Shown piece after piece: positions 1-11,984 of a stretch of 28,790 nt of DNA. The number at the start of each line of letters is the position of its first letter. The first letter of the stretch is position 1. The position numbers were made by a program, and so were the translations under genes. A model generated the notes under the pieces. The model was not told the origin of the DNA. It searched no databases and was given only the letters and a program-made list of their open reading frames with translations. This stretch comes from Paramacrobiotus richtersi (lineage: Eukaryota; Tardigrada; Eutardigrada; Parachela; Macrobiotidae), in assembly GCA_034698045.1 (NCBI GenBank), contig JAQGAU010000408.1:1-28790 (forward strand). The letters run 5' to 3'.

Positions 1-1240
1 TTCCAGGGCATCAGGGTCAGCCCATCCGGACGCTTACCATCGCCTCTGTCCAGCCCAGGGGGTTCCCGTATTGCTGGGACGTTTGCCGAAACCAGAGCGC
101 GACGAACAACGTCATTCAGTGCTGAATGCCACGGATGACGTCCTTTGCTTCGTTTACAGCTCATCCCGTAATGACCATAGACGTCAACCTGCGCTTTGCA
201 TCTGCAGCGATGTCCCTCACAAATTTCTGCGCCTAGACGGCTGGCTACTGCAATTCTGAGGTGTGAGTCCTTCAAAAGGTTACCAAACGTTGCGACTGGC
301 AAAGCAGAGAACCAGGCTCGGGATTCAGGTGAGGAGGCCGCCAACAAACGCGAAGAGGTGATTACGTCGGCTGTCTCCATCGTTCTGGCTAGGGAACTGG
401 TATACTGCACGTCCGTCCACACCGCTTGGTGCCTTTATAGATCTGGAGGAGGGGGCTCCAGTCCGCTCCGAACAATCCATGCCTGCAGAACTTCCGCAGC
501 CAGCGAAGCGGCGTTCAAGTCGTCGCGTGTGCTTTAGTTACTGTGCATTCAGAGCAAACAATGCGATTGTTCTGTAATTACTAATGAGCGGCGTCGGCTA
601 CCACTGCATAAGTATTGCTTGAACAAAACTGACAGACAGGCAGACTGCTTCGATTATTCTTAATTAATTCCATCCTCTTGTATTTGCTGGTTACTTATTG
701 GCAATACAGTGTGTGTGAATATGTGCAAGGTATTGTCAACATATGGTGGAAAAGAGAGGTCCATATAAATCACCGCTTACAGCGCTACTGAATGGTTCGC
801 ATCCGAGCAATGAAGTATGCACGAACCGGCAGCGGCGATTGTGGCGGCGTCAACGAGCGTCTGTGCTCTCGCAGAAAGGAGCACGACAAACCAGATCGGG
901 AATTTGTGATTCCCGTATTGCCGGCATGTCCGCAGCGTAACCTGTAAGGTCAACACCAGGCAAACTTTTCGTCTCTCAAAGACCGTTTTGAAAGTGCCCA
1001 TCGGATAATATTTTAATATTTTGTTCGAACTGTTTCTACAAACAGAAATCCCATGAATGTTACAAGCCAAGAAAACGAACTTTCTTGGAAAAGCGATTTT
1101 TAGATTCGTGTACATAGCAGTGGTTCTGGTAAGGATTAGGATACCGAAAGGTTACAAGCTCCTTTATATCTTTTGAAATTTGCTCGTGAATTGTGACGCA
1201 AGTTGGCCGCTTTTATGAATGAGGTAAATCGATATCTGCT
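1..1240. other. No recognisable gene
   Basis: Only short overlapping open frames occur on both strands, and none shows a domain motif, a signal peptide or splice sites that join into a longer frame. I see no tandem repeat, LTR or tRNA-like structure. It may be intergenic DNA or the edge of a gene lying mostly outside the window. Confidence 0.5.
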
Positions 1241-1257
1241 TACACGTTATACTGTAA

Positions 1258-1386
1258 CTGTTTTCCCACGAAGCCCTGTCTTAAAAGCAGGCAGCTATTA
1301 CTTATTCCTATTTTGCGCACGAGATATCGCCATATATAGACCGCAAATCATCCTTTACGACACAACGCGTAAACACCTCAGTCTTT
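1258..1386 (+). repeat. Upstream part of tandem duplication, left copy
   Basis: This stretch resembles 4141-4264. The best shared block contains TATAGACCGC and AATCATCCTTTACG followed by a CAACG/CAAGGCGT variant and CCTCAGT. Both copies lie upstream of receptor-like sequence in the same orientation, so the duplicated unit reached beyond the coding region and is about 2.9 kb apart. The region between this block and the receptor start has diverged strongly. Confidence 0.6.
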
Positions 1387-1857
1387 GGACGTGGACTGCG
1401 TTAGTTCGAAAGACCTTCTTTGTTGACCAGGGCGACACCAATTTCCTGTAATGAATTGGCGCACAAGTGCGCTAGAAAGACGATAATTCTCGCTATATAA
1501 TCCCGGCAGTTCCAGCAGTCCATCCTTGTTGCCTCAATCTCTTATCTCCTCAATCGTTGTGTTCTTACATTGTGTGGCGGAGATCTAGAGGCTCTTGCTT
1601 GCGGCACGGGAAGATTCCATTTACCTTTTCCCTTTTGTCTTTTGTATACGTAGAAGACGTTGCGTAAGGATACGTCTTCCCCAGCATGCCCCTCATATAA
1701 GGCATTCACCATTAACACGGTCACGTTATTCGGCAGTTTCTCGGCCCGCTCTAAAAATCAGTTCTCTAACGCATTTACTTGGTCCATTCCCAAGTTAAGT
1801 TCAAACGTAAAAAAACTGGTTCAGCTTTATACTCGTAAGTCATTTGTTCAGCTCACG

Positions 1858-2556
1858 ATGCATAACGAGAGCAACATTACTACCGGGTATTATCCATCAA
1901 AAGAAGCCAACCAGATTGCGGCGTGGTACATCTTAACCGCCTAGTGACGGAAGCCATTCTCAATTCTATCACAATCGCCGCCTTACTGAACTGTGACAAG
2001 AAACGGTTACCAAATTCTCGCATTCAGTTTATGTAGCGTGGATTCCATATTAGCCACCATTATCTATCCCGGTCAACTCTCAAACATCTGTTTCGGCAAT
2101 ACACACTGGTGGAGCAATTATGACTTTTGCCAGATTTTCACCAAAAGACTCTGTACATAGGCTGTGTCGTGACGTTTTGCTCGACACTCGGTTTTTGCCG
2201 CCGCCGCAGCGACGATTTCGGTATTTTATAGAGGATCGTCGGAAATATGCTGGAAAACTCATGTTTTTGATACTCTGGCTTTACGCGGTCGAACATTTCC
2301 CGATGGCTATGCATTACTTGTGGGGAGGAGAGAATGCTACACTGCGCGTAGTATTTTCTGCAAAGACGCTGTGCTCTATATCTTTGTTGTTCCTATCCGT
2401 ATGCACCAACGCGGTGAGTTTGCCTGAGAGTCAGTTTTTACATTGCAGGTAGATAAAAGCTAACTCCAAGATATTTGTAGATTATTTACGCTGTAATCAG
2501 CCCTCATAGAAACATTCCTACCAGCGGCTTTGGGAAAGAACTGCAGGACGCTTTGT
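1858..2556 (+). pseudogene. Decayed tandem copy of the seven-helix receptor gene
   Basis: The left copy starts with MHNESNIT, matching MHNGSNIT of the intact gene at 4839, and both N-glycosylation sequons are recognisable. A TAG at about 1942 stops the frame in helix 1, and further small indels follow. About 367 bp present in the intact copy (from after helix 3 to the QRRFRYFIEDRRK segment) are missing; the junction lies near 2194-2205. Helix 6 and 7 sequence is still readable up to the conserved splice donor after 2413. The intron (2414-2480) and exon 2 remnant (from 2481) are kept, so this is a DNA-level duplicate and not a retrocopy. The lost segment includes helices 4 and 5, so no working receptor is possible. 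Confidence 0.88.
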
Positions 2557-2560
2557 AATC

Positions 2561-4140
2561 CGAGCCAACGCGGTCATTCCGTAGTTTCGCAAAAAGTGGT
2601 GCCACTGTATGTCTCTGCTGTGTATGCAAATTCAGCTACAGTATTTTCTTGAAAATGTCTTCAGCATCTGACGAAACCGATGAACTGTACATGCTTCCCG
2701 TTCATTTCTCAAAAAGGGGCACATTCTCAACAAAAGACATCCAATCATATGGGAAACTTATCCCAGCGTCTGGGTCAGCGTTCCTTGTTCCTATATCGTT
2801 ACGGTAATTCTGGTTCGCAATTCGTAAACCGTAGAAGTGTTACTGCGGATGTGAAATGCTGCCCAATGGATTACCGGTCTGAACGGTCTGCATTGTTCAC
2901 TAGTTAAATGAAATCTTAAAGCGGACTTACCGTATATGGAACATACGGCAAGAACGAGCTTACGAGGATTGTGAATAGGGTGGTATTTTCTGACGTTAAT
3001 TATACAAGTAATGCTTTTGCGGTAATGCGTTGTATCATTACACGACAGGTGTTCCCGGGTTAATACAAGCTTTAATCGCCAATAGTACAGCTTCGCTAAA
3101 CACAAGAACGTCAAGTAAAAAACGCGTCCCCAGTTAGCGCGAAATGGGATGTTTTTATGTTTTTTATTACGGATTTGCTTTCTCAGCATGTTTCAACAGA
3201 GAGCGAGTCGGCTTGCTGAGCCAGTAATTCTGCATGCACAAATGCCTGAATTGTTATGTAACTCAAATTACTCGACTGCTCTCAGCCTAAATATGATAAG
3301 CTCTTCGAAAAAAGACGGATCTCACGCAGTGGTTAAACAGACGCAACCAACAAACCAATGTGTCTGCCGGAAATTCCGCAAAAGGTATAGTAAGGATCCT
3401 AAAGAGAATTCAGCTCGTGCAGTGCATGATTCTCGTCCGTGCATTATTGGTAGTAACCCGTTTCAAGTTGTAGCTTCACGGTGACCTCTAGCGCCATAGA
3501 AATAATGTTGCATCCGTAACAGTTGCTTAGTCTTGCACACTCCTTGTACCAGGTGGGATCATAAAGTAATGACTATGATCTCTAGTTTTGTCCTCTTGAG
3601 CGTGCTCTTTTCAGCCTTTCCATATTTCTTCTGAAAGACCATTTTTTCAGCTTCGAAAATATGCACATATGCAACTTTGAAAAAACGATTCCGGTAACGG
3701 GATGGTTCCAGAACGTTGCAACCTTTTAACGCTTTGAGTCGCACTTCAAATCAAATCAGAAAGGCCGGTGTACATTTTGAAACCTTAGCTGGAGTCAGTC
3801 TGGATAGTGTCGCCGCATCATTTTTTTACTACAAGAGTCTTTTTAACGAGTAGAAAATCATGAATCTAGTTAACCAGATTGTATTTTGTTTTTAGAACAC
3901 AAATTTTTTTATTTAATTTTTGGAACGTTTATTGTGTTAACATCGTTTCTGGGCGACTGCCGAGTAAACACCCGTTAACCAGACAGAAATTACTTAGGCG
4001 TGTGTTGTGAAAAATCGGGTTATGATTCGGGAAACGGGTTAAGTAACATCAAAAAGTTCTGTAGCCCTTGGTTTATAATAGCCGTGCCCGTGCATACGAA
4101 CGGTTCGCTTCTAGATTTTCGGCACAATATATAACAGCTT
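2561..4140. other. Spacer between the two receptor copies, no gene recognised
   Basis: Short ORFs on both strands lack known motifs or joining splice sites. The segment has no clear partner after the intact copy, so it is either unique spacer or the decayed remainder of the duplicated unit. It becomes AT-rich near 3890-3940. Confidence 0.45.
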
Positions 4141-4264
4141 ATGCTGTTTTCCTGCCACGCCCAAGCTTACTGAACCTCAATAGGCAGAAATTACTCTTAT
4201 TTTCGTCCAAGATCCTGTATAGACCGCTAATCATCCTTTACGCAACAAGGCGTGAACCTCAGTA
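4141..4264 (+). repeat. Upstream part of tandem duplication, right copy
   Basis: Partner of 1258-1386. It shares the TATAGACCGC...AATCATCCTTTACG block and the following CCTCAGT, and lies about 600 bp upstream of the intact receptor start, the same order as in the left copy. Confidence 0.6.
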
Positions 4265-4761
4265 TTCCAGCGCACATAGCAAGAGTTAAGCGTATTATTG
4301 ACGGTGTATCTTGTTCATCTACAGCAGATGGCATTGATTTCCGCAAATAAACTCGCTCTCAGCGACGCAGGACAGACGGTAATCGTAAGGATTCTGATCA
4401 TAATCCTAGTAATTCACGTAAAAGCTGATTAGTTTGTCCTCCATCGGAGTATATCGCCACCAGAATTCCTAAATCTTTCAATATGGTATTACGCGCGATA
4501 CGGACACATTTCATTCATCACTTTCTCGGTGTGTACTGGTATGTAGAAATATACAGCGCAGTCGCCATTTTGTTAGTAGAACGTTTATTCCTCTCACAAA
4601 TAAGGCGAAGGCGCTCACAGACAACTATGCGTTTTGGAAAATTATGTGTTAAAGTAGCCATTTTAGTATAGACTTTGTTTATTTTTATTTTAATGAAAAG
4701 TAATCTTCCCTGTTTATGCCGTTGTATGATTGGCCATCAGATCATTGCCGGTGCTTTATTT

Positions 4762-4769
4762 TATAAAAG
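4762..4769 (+). promoter_or_regulatory. TATA box of the receptor gene
   Basis: TATAAAAG lies 70-77 bp upstream of the ATG at 4839. A start site about 30 bp downstream (near 4792-4800) would place the alternative ATG at 4788 at or before the transcript 5' end, which supports 4839 as the translation start. No transcript data are available. Confidence 0.5.
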
Positions 4770-4838
4770 GATTCCGCTGGGTACTCCGTGTGCGATAATT
4801 CTGTTTTATGCCGCGTAAGTTCATACTCGTATAACAGC

Positions 4839-5924
4839 ATGCATAACGGTAGCAACATCACCATCCGGTATGATTTATCACAAGAAGCCTACCAAATGAT
4901 GGCGTGGTACATTTTTACCGCTTTAATCCTAGTTACGGGCGCCATTCTCAATGGGGTCACAATCGTCGCCTTGCTGAACTGCGATAAAAAATGGAACGGT
5001 TTTCAAATTCTGGCCTTTAGCTTATGTGGTGTGGATTTCATCTTAGCCACTATAATTTACCCCGGTCAACTTTCCAATATCTACTTCGGCACTACGTACT
5101 GGTGGAGCAACTACTACTTTTGCCAAATCTTCTCCTATATCGGTTGCTTCTTTACGTTTTGCTCGACACTCGGTTCTTGTCGCCTGGCGGCTTATCGGTT
5201 ACAACTTTTATGCAGTCAAACTCGCTCACGCGAAGATCGAGCTAGAGCTAAACGAAGATGTTTCGTTCTATTAACATGCAGTTACACGATCTCCTTGGTG
5301 ATGTCAGCCATGCCACTGTTTCACAACGGGAAACAAAGAGAATTCTCTCCTCCATTCGGTTTCTGTAATGCGTATCCTTCAGAAACGACATTTGGGATCT
5401 ATGTAACACTGTTCAGTTTGTGGATGTTCATTCCATTTACAATGATGACAGTCTGTTACGGAATTGTTATTTTCAAGATACAGCCAATCCGAAGAGGAAG
5501 CAACGGCGGTATACAGCTGAATGACCTTGGTGGGAATCGGGGCCGAATGCAGGCGCAGCGACGATTTAGGTATTTTATAGAGGATCGTCGGAAATTTGCC
5601 GGAAAGTTGATGTTCTTGATATTATGTTTCTACGCGCTCGAACATTTCCCATTGGCTCTGTATTATCTGTGGGGAAGACAGGACAACACGGAGCATGTAG
5701 CATCATCTCTAATGGCGCTGTGTATTACGTCGTTGTTGTTCCTCTCAGGATGTACCAATGCGGTGAGTTGGCTGCGGTTGCGTGTCGGATAATCAATACC
5801 TAATCGTCGTTGTCAAATTAAATTCCTACCCTGCTTATAGATTATCTACGCTGTCATCAGTCCTCACATGAAGCATCCCTACCAGAGGCTTTGGGAAAGA
5901 GTCGCAGCACGTTTTCCAATGTGA
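4839..5924 (+). CDS. Rhodopsin-like (class A) seven-helix receptor, orphan
   Basis: Membrane receptor of about 335 aa in two exons, 4839-5762 and 5841-5924, with a 78-bp phase-0 intron. The short N terminus carries two sequons (NGS, NIT). Seven hydrophobic helices are visible: helix 1 with the conserved Asn (LNG), helix 2 with Asp (LCGVD), helix 3 with a Cys (FCQIF) that can pair with loop-2 FGFCN, helices 4 and 5, then a basic loop 3 (QRRFRYFIEDRRK) before helix 6. Splicing converts the exon-1 end TNAV into TNAIIYAVIS, an NPxxY-type helix 7 with Ala for Pro, followed by a short amphipathic tail. DRY is replaced by AAYR, and the helix-6 CWxP motif is absent. Both suggest a divergent, lineage-expanded receptor. 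The ligand cannot be named. ATG 4839 is preferred because the pseudogene copy starts there and a TATA box lies upstream. ATTAAA at 6034 may be its poly(A) signal. Confidence 0.85.
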
Positions 5925-6596
5925 AACAATCCGGTCGTTTTGCCGGTTTTTCTACCGCGGCCATGCAGGCAGGTGTCCCGTTTTAGGCCTGACGGCCTGC
6001 ACCACAATGTCAGCTGTTGCGGAGATATTCCCCATTAAAATGTATGTTTCTAAAGAGAGCTTGTGGACCCGATGCTGCCCTCCCTGAGCGCAGAAGTAAG
6101 GTATAAAGTTATTGGGTGTTTGTGACGTATTTCTCGCAACTTGGGCGCAAGCTACATGACTCCAACCTGAACGGCTCGTAAAGCTTGTGAACTGCCTGTA
6201 CTTTAGGAGGATTCGACTTATGTACTGTGGCGATGTCCGTTTGTGAGCGCAGGGTCCGGAAACTTCGCAAAAACTAATACAAGTTTTTTATTGCTTAAAA
6301 ACACACCCTCGTTTGTGTATAAGAATTTATAAGAAAGAACAAGTATTGTATAACAAAAGGATGTTTGCTGATGATTCCTTAATTATTGCGACGCCAGATG
6401 CATGAAACGATATCGTATAAGTATGCACCGCCACCAGCTTTATCTGATACTCTGCAATTACTGGATGTAGACGCTCATGTTCGGCTACATCGTAATGGTT
6501 ATAACATGTACAGCTTCCTGACTGGAATGAGCCGTAATGGTACACTAGACCACAAAATACTACAAACAGGCTGATGTAGCCTCCCTAGCAGAAACA
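5925..6596. other. Intergenic region between convergent genes
   Basis: This holds the 3' ends of the receptor (plus) and the carbonic anhydrase (minus). Candidate poly(A) signals are ATTAAA at 6034-6039 on plus and AATAAA at 6287-6292 on minus. Short ORFs at 6327-6574 have no recognisable features. Confidence 0.4.
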
Positions 6597-9564
6597 TCAT
6601 AATAAACACAGAGCGGAGAACATCAAAACAACAACCGAAGCACGCGACACAATCCCGTAGTTCGGTTTACCGCCAATTTTCACTTCACTCTTCTGAGCCA
6701 GTATCTTAATACTTGTCGCATTTGGACCCATCGTCGTGTTCACACTGACAACGGCATCCTTCCCGGCCAGCGATCGAATCACATTGGACGACACCGGCTT
6801 ATCCACGAACATCGTAACGTTCCTTCCGGCCAACGGCTGCAGTGGCCGGTAATTGTCCATTAGGTAGTCGTCCAGGTCGTCTGTTTCGGTTTTCGGTGTG
6901 GTTGCACGGAGGCGGATTCGCCGGAATTTCTGCATCTGTTTTTCAGTGATGGGCATCGGTGCGGCGAAGACATTCCAGATGGCGGCCTCGCTGCAGGGGG
7001 GCGTGGTTAGCGAACCGAGGTAGCGGTAGTACGTGCGGTTATCGGGAAGTAGGTCATCCAGATGGAGGCCCGGAAGGACCAGCTTGCGCTTCTCACCTGA
7101 AAAACAAAAACATCATTTCATATACCGGAACTATGGTAATCTTTCCACAGATTCAGTTTGCAGCAAAGTACCCAGATATTTTCAGTTGTGAAGCACAACG
7201 ACAAGCTTCTACAAGAACGAAAGAAAACCTTAAAAAAACGACACTTTACCTGGTTCGTCAAGGTCGCCTACTGCGTTGAGAAGGGTACCAAGATGCTCGA
7301 AATGAGGCGTGTGAAGAGATTTGACTGTCTCATCATCCACCAATTCAAACACCACGCCCAGGACGGCCAATCCAACGGTGTCGGAAAGCGCTTCGTCGTC
7401 GAATTCAATACTTCGGCGGTGGACCAGGTGGAGCTGTGCAGATAACCGAAACTCATTCCATAGTACCATGAAACTAATTTCACGTACATGTGAACTGTAT
7501 CATGTGGATAGTAAAGCGCAGATTTATCGCCTAGTTTGGCAGGCGTCAAGGCACGCTTGATTTGTTTACGGCTACCAGATCTCGTGCTTTCTTACTTCGA
7601 GCGGAAATCGCCGATTGTCAATCATGTGCTCCGAGCCACGCGCATTCGTGCCGCCCCAGTGAAAATGGAACTGGAGAAATACGTAATCATCCGGTAAGCC
7701 GCCACCGTGGATTTCCGGGGGTGTGACGTAGTTGCCAGAGAATTGCACTAATTTTTAAAACGATATTCAAATCACAGAACAGAGATAATATGATTAAAGA
7801 TTACGGCGAGCTCTATGGAGCTAGATGTCATAAGTATCGGTGAAACCATGCTTTCAATACCGGTGAGGCTACCCTGCGTTGTGCAGAACATAACGTACCA
7901 ACTAAAGCTCGTTTTTATATGTTGTTTATACTGTTAGAAATTCATTTTTAGCGGTTACCGCAACTTACCAACATGGCCGTTATTGATAGCGTCCCACGTG
8001 CTTTTCCGTGGCTCAAGGGAATAACGCACCGGTTCTATGGGAGACATGGATGTGTCGCGCGTTACGTTGCGTGTGTTGATCCGAATGGGCGACTGACGAC
8101 TGCCCAGACGTGATGAATTACACTGCGGGAAGGCTGTCTGCCAGTTTTCAGGATCCAGTGAATCATCCCCTGTGAAAAATTGGTGTAATTTCCTTGTAAC
8201 TACTTTGCGATTATGCAGCTGGATAATGATTGTTGTGCGTTCGTACATATTTATTTATTTACGTACGTATTTATACAGTTACTGAAACAACTTCCGTGCA
8301 GTCGAGGGTAGTGCCACGTTAGCATAGGTCATTGAGGCTGTACTGAAAAGTGCAACCGCACAATGTGCAACTGTCTTAAACACGGTTCGGCCAGCCAGGA
8401 GCCACAAATCTTTAAAATCGCTACCAGCAAAGTTCCAAATCTTAAATGTGTGACCATTTATTTTGCTTTGTATGAATAGAAAAAACAAGCGTTTATGTGC
8501 TTCGAAAACTACTAAAACGCGCGCGAAGCTGACAAGCGATTTCCATGTGAAACTACAGAATCACAGGCAAAACTGAGTGCTGTTCCGACCTTTCCAGATA
8601 CTAATTTTTATGGAATTCAAGCAAAAAATGCTACTCCGGACGCGGCCTTAACTAAGTAAAGTGGGGAGTATTGGTAACTTTTGAGCCCATTTTGTAATAT
8701 ACGAGCACAAGTCCGTCAATACCAGCACATTTTGTGCTTACCATCACAAATCTTTGCATCCCTGCGAGCAGCAAGGGTTCCGTAAAGCTTACCAATGCTT
8801 TGAGGGTTGAGCATTGACCTTGGCTTATAAGACTGACAGGCTTAGCTTGCAGTAAGGTCACGAACTCGTATGATTTGTACGTCCGCGTTTGACCCTAATA
8901 CTATAAACTGACCAGTACACTGCGCACATCTTAATCTGAACGAAAGCAAAAGAAAGAATGGCGCCGGATAACAGCGAACAACAGGGCTGATGCCACTGCG
9001 TCCTAGACAGTACGTCGGACCGGTTTGTACTGAATAACCGATGGATTTGGGAATGTTGATATATAGTACACATAAGTATCAAAAAACTAATACGAATTAA
9101 ATAACCATGTATGAGTTTGGTAAGTACTGAAGAAAAAAAAAGTGTTTTTGCATTAATATTTTCGTATATGGTAGGAATATTTACAAGGTTGCACATGCAG
9201 TTAGGCAACACCTCCCTAATACCTTTCGATTCTCTGAGTACGCTTTTCAGTCTAATATATCCCCAGTGTGCAGGACCATGAGGCTTCGCGTCGGATTCAA
9301 CAGCCACATTATGTACGTCCAGTGTCGCATTCAGACTATGATTCTCAGGCACATCCAAGGTGATCACGATGGTATCGGTTGTAATATTGTGGGAAACGTC
9401 AACAATGACCGGATGGAGGTTTGCTGAAATATTGGATAGCGCTTCTCCTAAACAAAACAAAATTTGCATATTATGCGAAGGCAACTCTCCATGGTCTGAG
9501 TTTGATTACCATTTGTCTGACTGTAAAACGAGAATATGGTAAAAAATATGATGAACAGTTCCAT
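6597..9564 (-). CDS. Secreted alpha-carbonic anhydrase, probably GPI-anchored
   Basis: Converts CO2 to bicarbonate outside the cell. Six exons (minus): 9564-9510, 9447-9223, 8169-7969, 7747-7596, 7433-7250 and 7096-6597. Phases close, giving about 438 aa. Residues 1-19 form a signal peptide. Residues 20-78 are a non-family extension rich in sequons (NIS, NIT, NHS, NAT). The catalytic domain follows: HWGY (79-82), DPENW, QSPI, NNGH with proton shuttle His159, FHFHWG with zinc ligands His188 and His190, SEH with Glu200, LHLVH with His213, and SLTTPPC with gate Thr303. Cys110 and Cys307 match the disulfide of extracellular forms. RPLQPL closes the domain. The end is a hydrophobic tail after a small/polar stretch, as in CA4/CA15-type GPI signals. 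The weak point is the exon 2/3 junction across a 1053-bp intron, which leaves about 12 extra residues between HWGY and [10 protein letters not shown]; another donor or a missed exon is possible. Confidence 0.92.
8170..9222 (-). other. Long intron 2 of the carbonic anhydrase gene
   Basis: The 1053-bp intron is far longer than the gene's other introns (62-221 bp). Reading it on both strands, I found no conserved coding motif, terminal repeats or transposon protein. Minus-strand ORFs near 8279-8488 and 8652-8861 show no carbonic anhydrase similarity. Confidence 0.45.
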
Positions 9565-11984
9565 TTTGCATTGATTACTCAAAACAATCGAGAGCATCAT
9601 GATGACAACTGAAGACACGGGCCGTCTGGCATTAACACTAAACGTGAGGAAATATAAAACAAAATAGCCCGAACGAAATTGACCATCAATCGCTGGTTAT
9701 GGACGCATGTCGTCGATTTTCCAGCCAATTTCTCCAAGTACCCATCAAAAGTCAATATGTCACAGTATCTGGCGTGTTTCTGGTGCTCATTAGAAATGAA
9801 GGCACGATAGCTCATAAATCACAGTGCATAGTTTTATGGCACATGTCTGCTCGAGCAGTACGGCTGGATGAAGTCAAGGTTGGAAGCCATCTTTTATTTT
9901 TGCCAAGAAAAATTAACAACAGATTTTGAACACACGCTCGGGTAGTGCATAGTTTGCGCGATGTGCATGTATACCAGTTAATATATATAAGCCCAAATTT
10001 GAGAAACTTTGCCGAGTCATAATATGACAACGTGGTAGTGTGTGAAGACGATAAACTTGACACTATAAGATTTATTCGATCGGCGATTCGGCCAGAACAG
10101 CACATAAAACTTACGATTTTATTGGTATTTCAGGTATTTGCAGAGACGGAAAATTTAATATGGTTTTTGCGGCCGTCAGTCACCATACTACACCGTTCCA
10201 GCCACAGGGTCGATCGTTACAAAGCATTTTTTGGTTTATTGCTGTTAATAGTCTATTATGCACTGGCTCGACACAATTGTGAGAAGAAAAACGTGTGCAA
10301 CAGAACGTTGTACGTGTGTGAGGGCCGATCCACTTAAGACCTTTTAGCACGATTAAATACTAATTGCGTAATTAATCCTCCGGGCGTATTGTGCCCGAAG
10401 TCCACGCGGAGCAGCGAGGAAGTTCTGCAAATTGTTTCAAATCGCATTCAGTGGCTTGATGGTTGGATGACGCAGCTAGCTATAGACTGTAACTATAAAC
10501 AGCTTTTTCTAGATTTTGTTACACTAGGGGTCTCAGTAAACCTACCACGTGCACGTGAGATGCAACCTAGTGCAGGTGACTTCAAGACTGGGTTTCGGTG
10601 ACCAGCAGCATTTACTTTTTGCGGTTATTTTGTCCGGGTTTTACCCATATAATAGGGAGTAGGGTAAATAAGCTAAATATTTTTTCCGAACTAAAGGTTA
10701 GTCTACAGCATACAGGTACTTCGCAGATCGCTCGCGCTTTCCATTCCAGAAACAGTGACGAAAAGATCTTGTTTCTCCGATTTTTAGAACTCCGGATCGG
10801 TTTTTGTGCAAATTTAGCACGTACGGCGATGTGCTTACTGGCTGTTAAATTGCAAATTACCGGAGAGTACTCACGGTCACGAACTATGCAGTGTAGCAAT
10901 TTTTATGCGTAGTTGCATTCGGTAATCAATTGTGGCATTTCTTCAGCGGCCAGTTCAGACTTCGTCTATCCTCGTGAGAGGTTTATCTATTTGGAACAAC
11001 AATACGAGAATATGGTTCAACAGTGAGATTGCTCTGACAAACGTATGATTCATCGATCGAAAGATCTCGAAAAGGAATTTCGAACCAAATAATTATCACA
11101 CAAGACACAGCGGAAAACACTCACAAAGCCAAAACACGTGTAAATCGCTGGTTCATTCGTAACAGTAACGTGCGTCGACCGCGCCTATGAAAGCAGCCAA
11201 TGAGGCAGCGCTTGTGAACCGGTCGTGTGATACAGGCCCCGCCTGCTTCCAGCTCAGCACAGACAACTAGTCCGTAATCGACCGCATGTTGACACGAAAT
11301 TCAAACAACTGGCTTATCGTTTCGATCGTTTCCGCGCGTAAATACCCTAATCGGGGTATCTCTTGCACCCGATCGCCAAAATTTTTGACTAGAATGACTG
11401 CAGAATTTGCGGAGACAACGGCAGTTGCGCACAAGAACCTGTATTTGTTCAGTTCCGGTGTTCATGTCACGTGAGATTCCGCTTCTTGCGAATTGTTTGT
11501 TTTGATTGTTCCCGTCTTTGTTAGCATTATTTTTTAATGACATAAAATTAAAAATAATTCCAGTATTTATATTTTGAATTTATTTACATTCGCAATACCG
11601 TTAAATTTATCAGAATTCCTAATATTTACCTGGGATTTTCAGTCTTTGAACTGTCTTTCACGGAATCCGTGGAGTTTGTTACAGGCTTTTCCGGGAGTTG
11701 CGCCTAGTTTCTGTCACCTGTTGCCCATTGTTATTCTGTCATCGATGAGCAAGTTGCTACGCTGGAACGAACAGCGTGGAAGCGCGCTCGTCAGCCTTTT
11801 TAGTGTTCCCCCTTTTTCCAACCCTTTTTTTGTAGTATTTTATAGTTTTCCTGTACAATATTTAGAAAATCTTATTAAACTATTTGCATTCCATTGGGAA
11901 ACGTGAAAATGTGATCGATTCGAGGGAGCTTGTGTTTGGCAAGTATCTGTCGAATGGGTTCCATCGCCTTGATTGCCTGGCAAA
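9565..11984. other. 2.4-kb gap without recognised gene
   Basis: It contains the divergent 5' flanks of the carbonic anhydrase (minus) and the PERK gene (plus). TATATATAAG at 9982-9991 looks like a core promoter, but the frames after it (10032-10337, 10389-10601, 10598-10912) have no known motif. The first has one hydrophobic stretch (FFGLLLLIVYYALA). A short unrecognised gene with introns cannot be excluded. The 300 bp before 11985 are T-rich and have no clear TATA box or ERSE motif. Confidence 0.4.

Noticed and set aside
1491-1502. TATATAATCC as promoter of the left receptor copy
   Set aside because: It is about 360 bp before the pseudogene start with no equivalent in the right copy, and AT-rich chance matches are common.
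4788-4838. ATG 4788 as receptor start
   Set aside because: It lies about 20 bp after the TATA box, probably before the transcript start, and the duplicate copy has no matching extension.
11973-11984. Upstream TTG start for the PERK frame
   Set aside because: The open frame extends to a TTG, but eukaryotic initiation favours the ATG at 11985, which starts directly before the signal-like hydrophobic segment.
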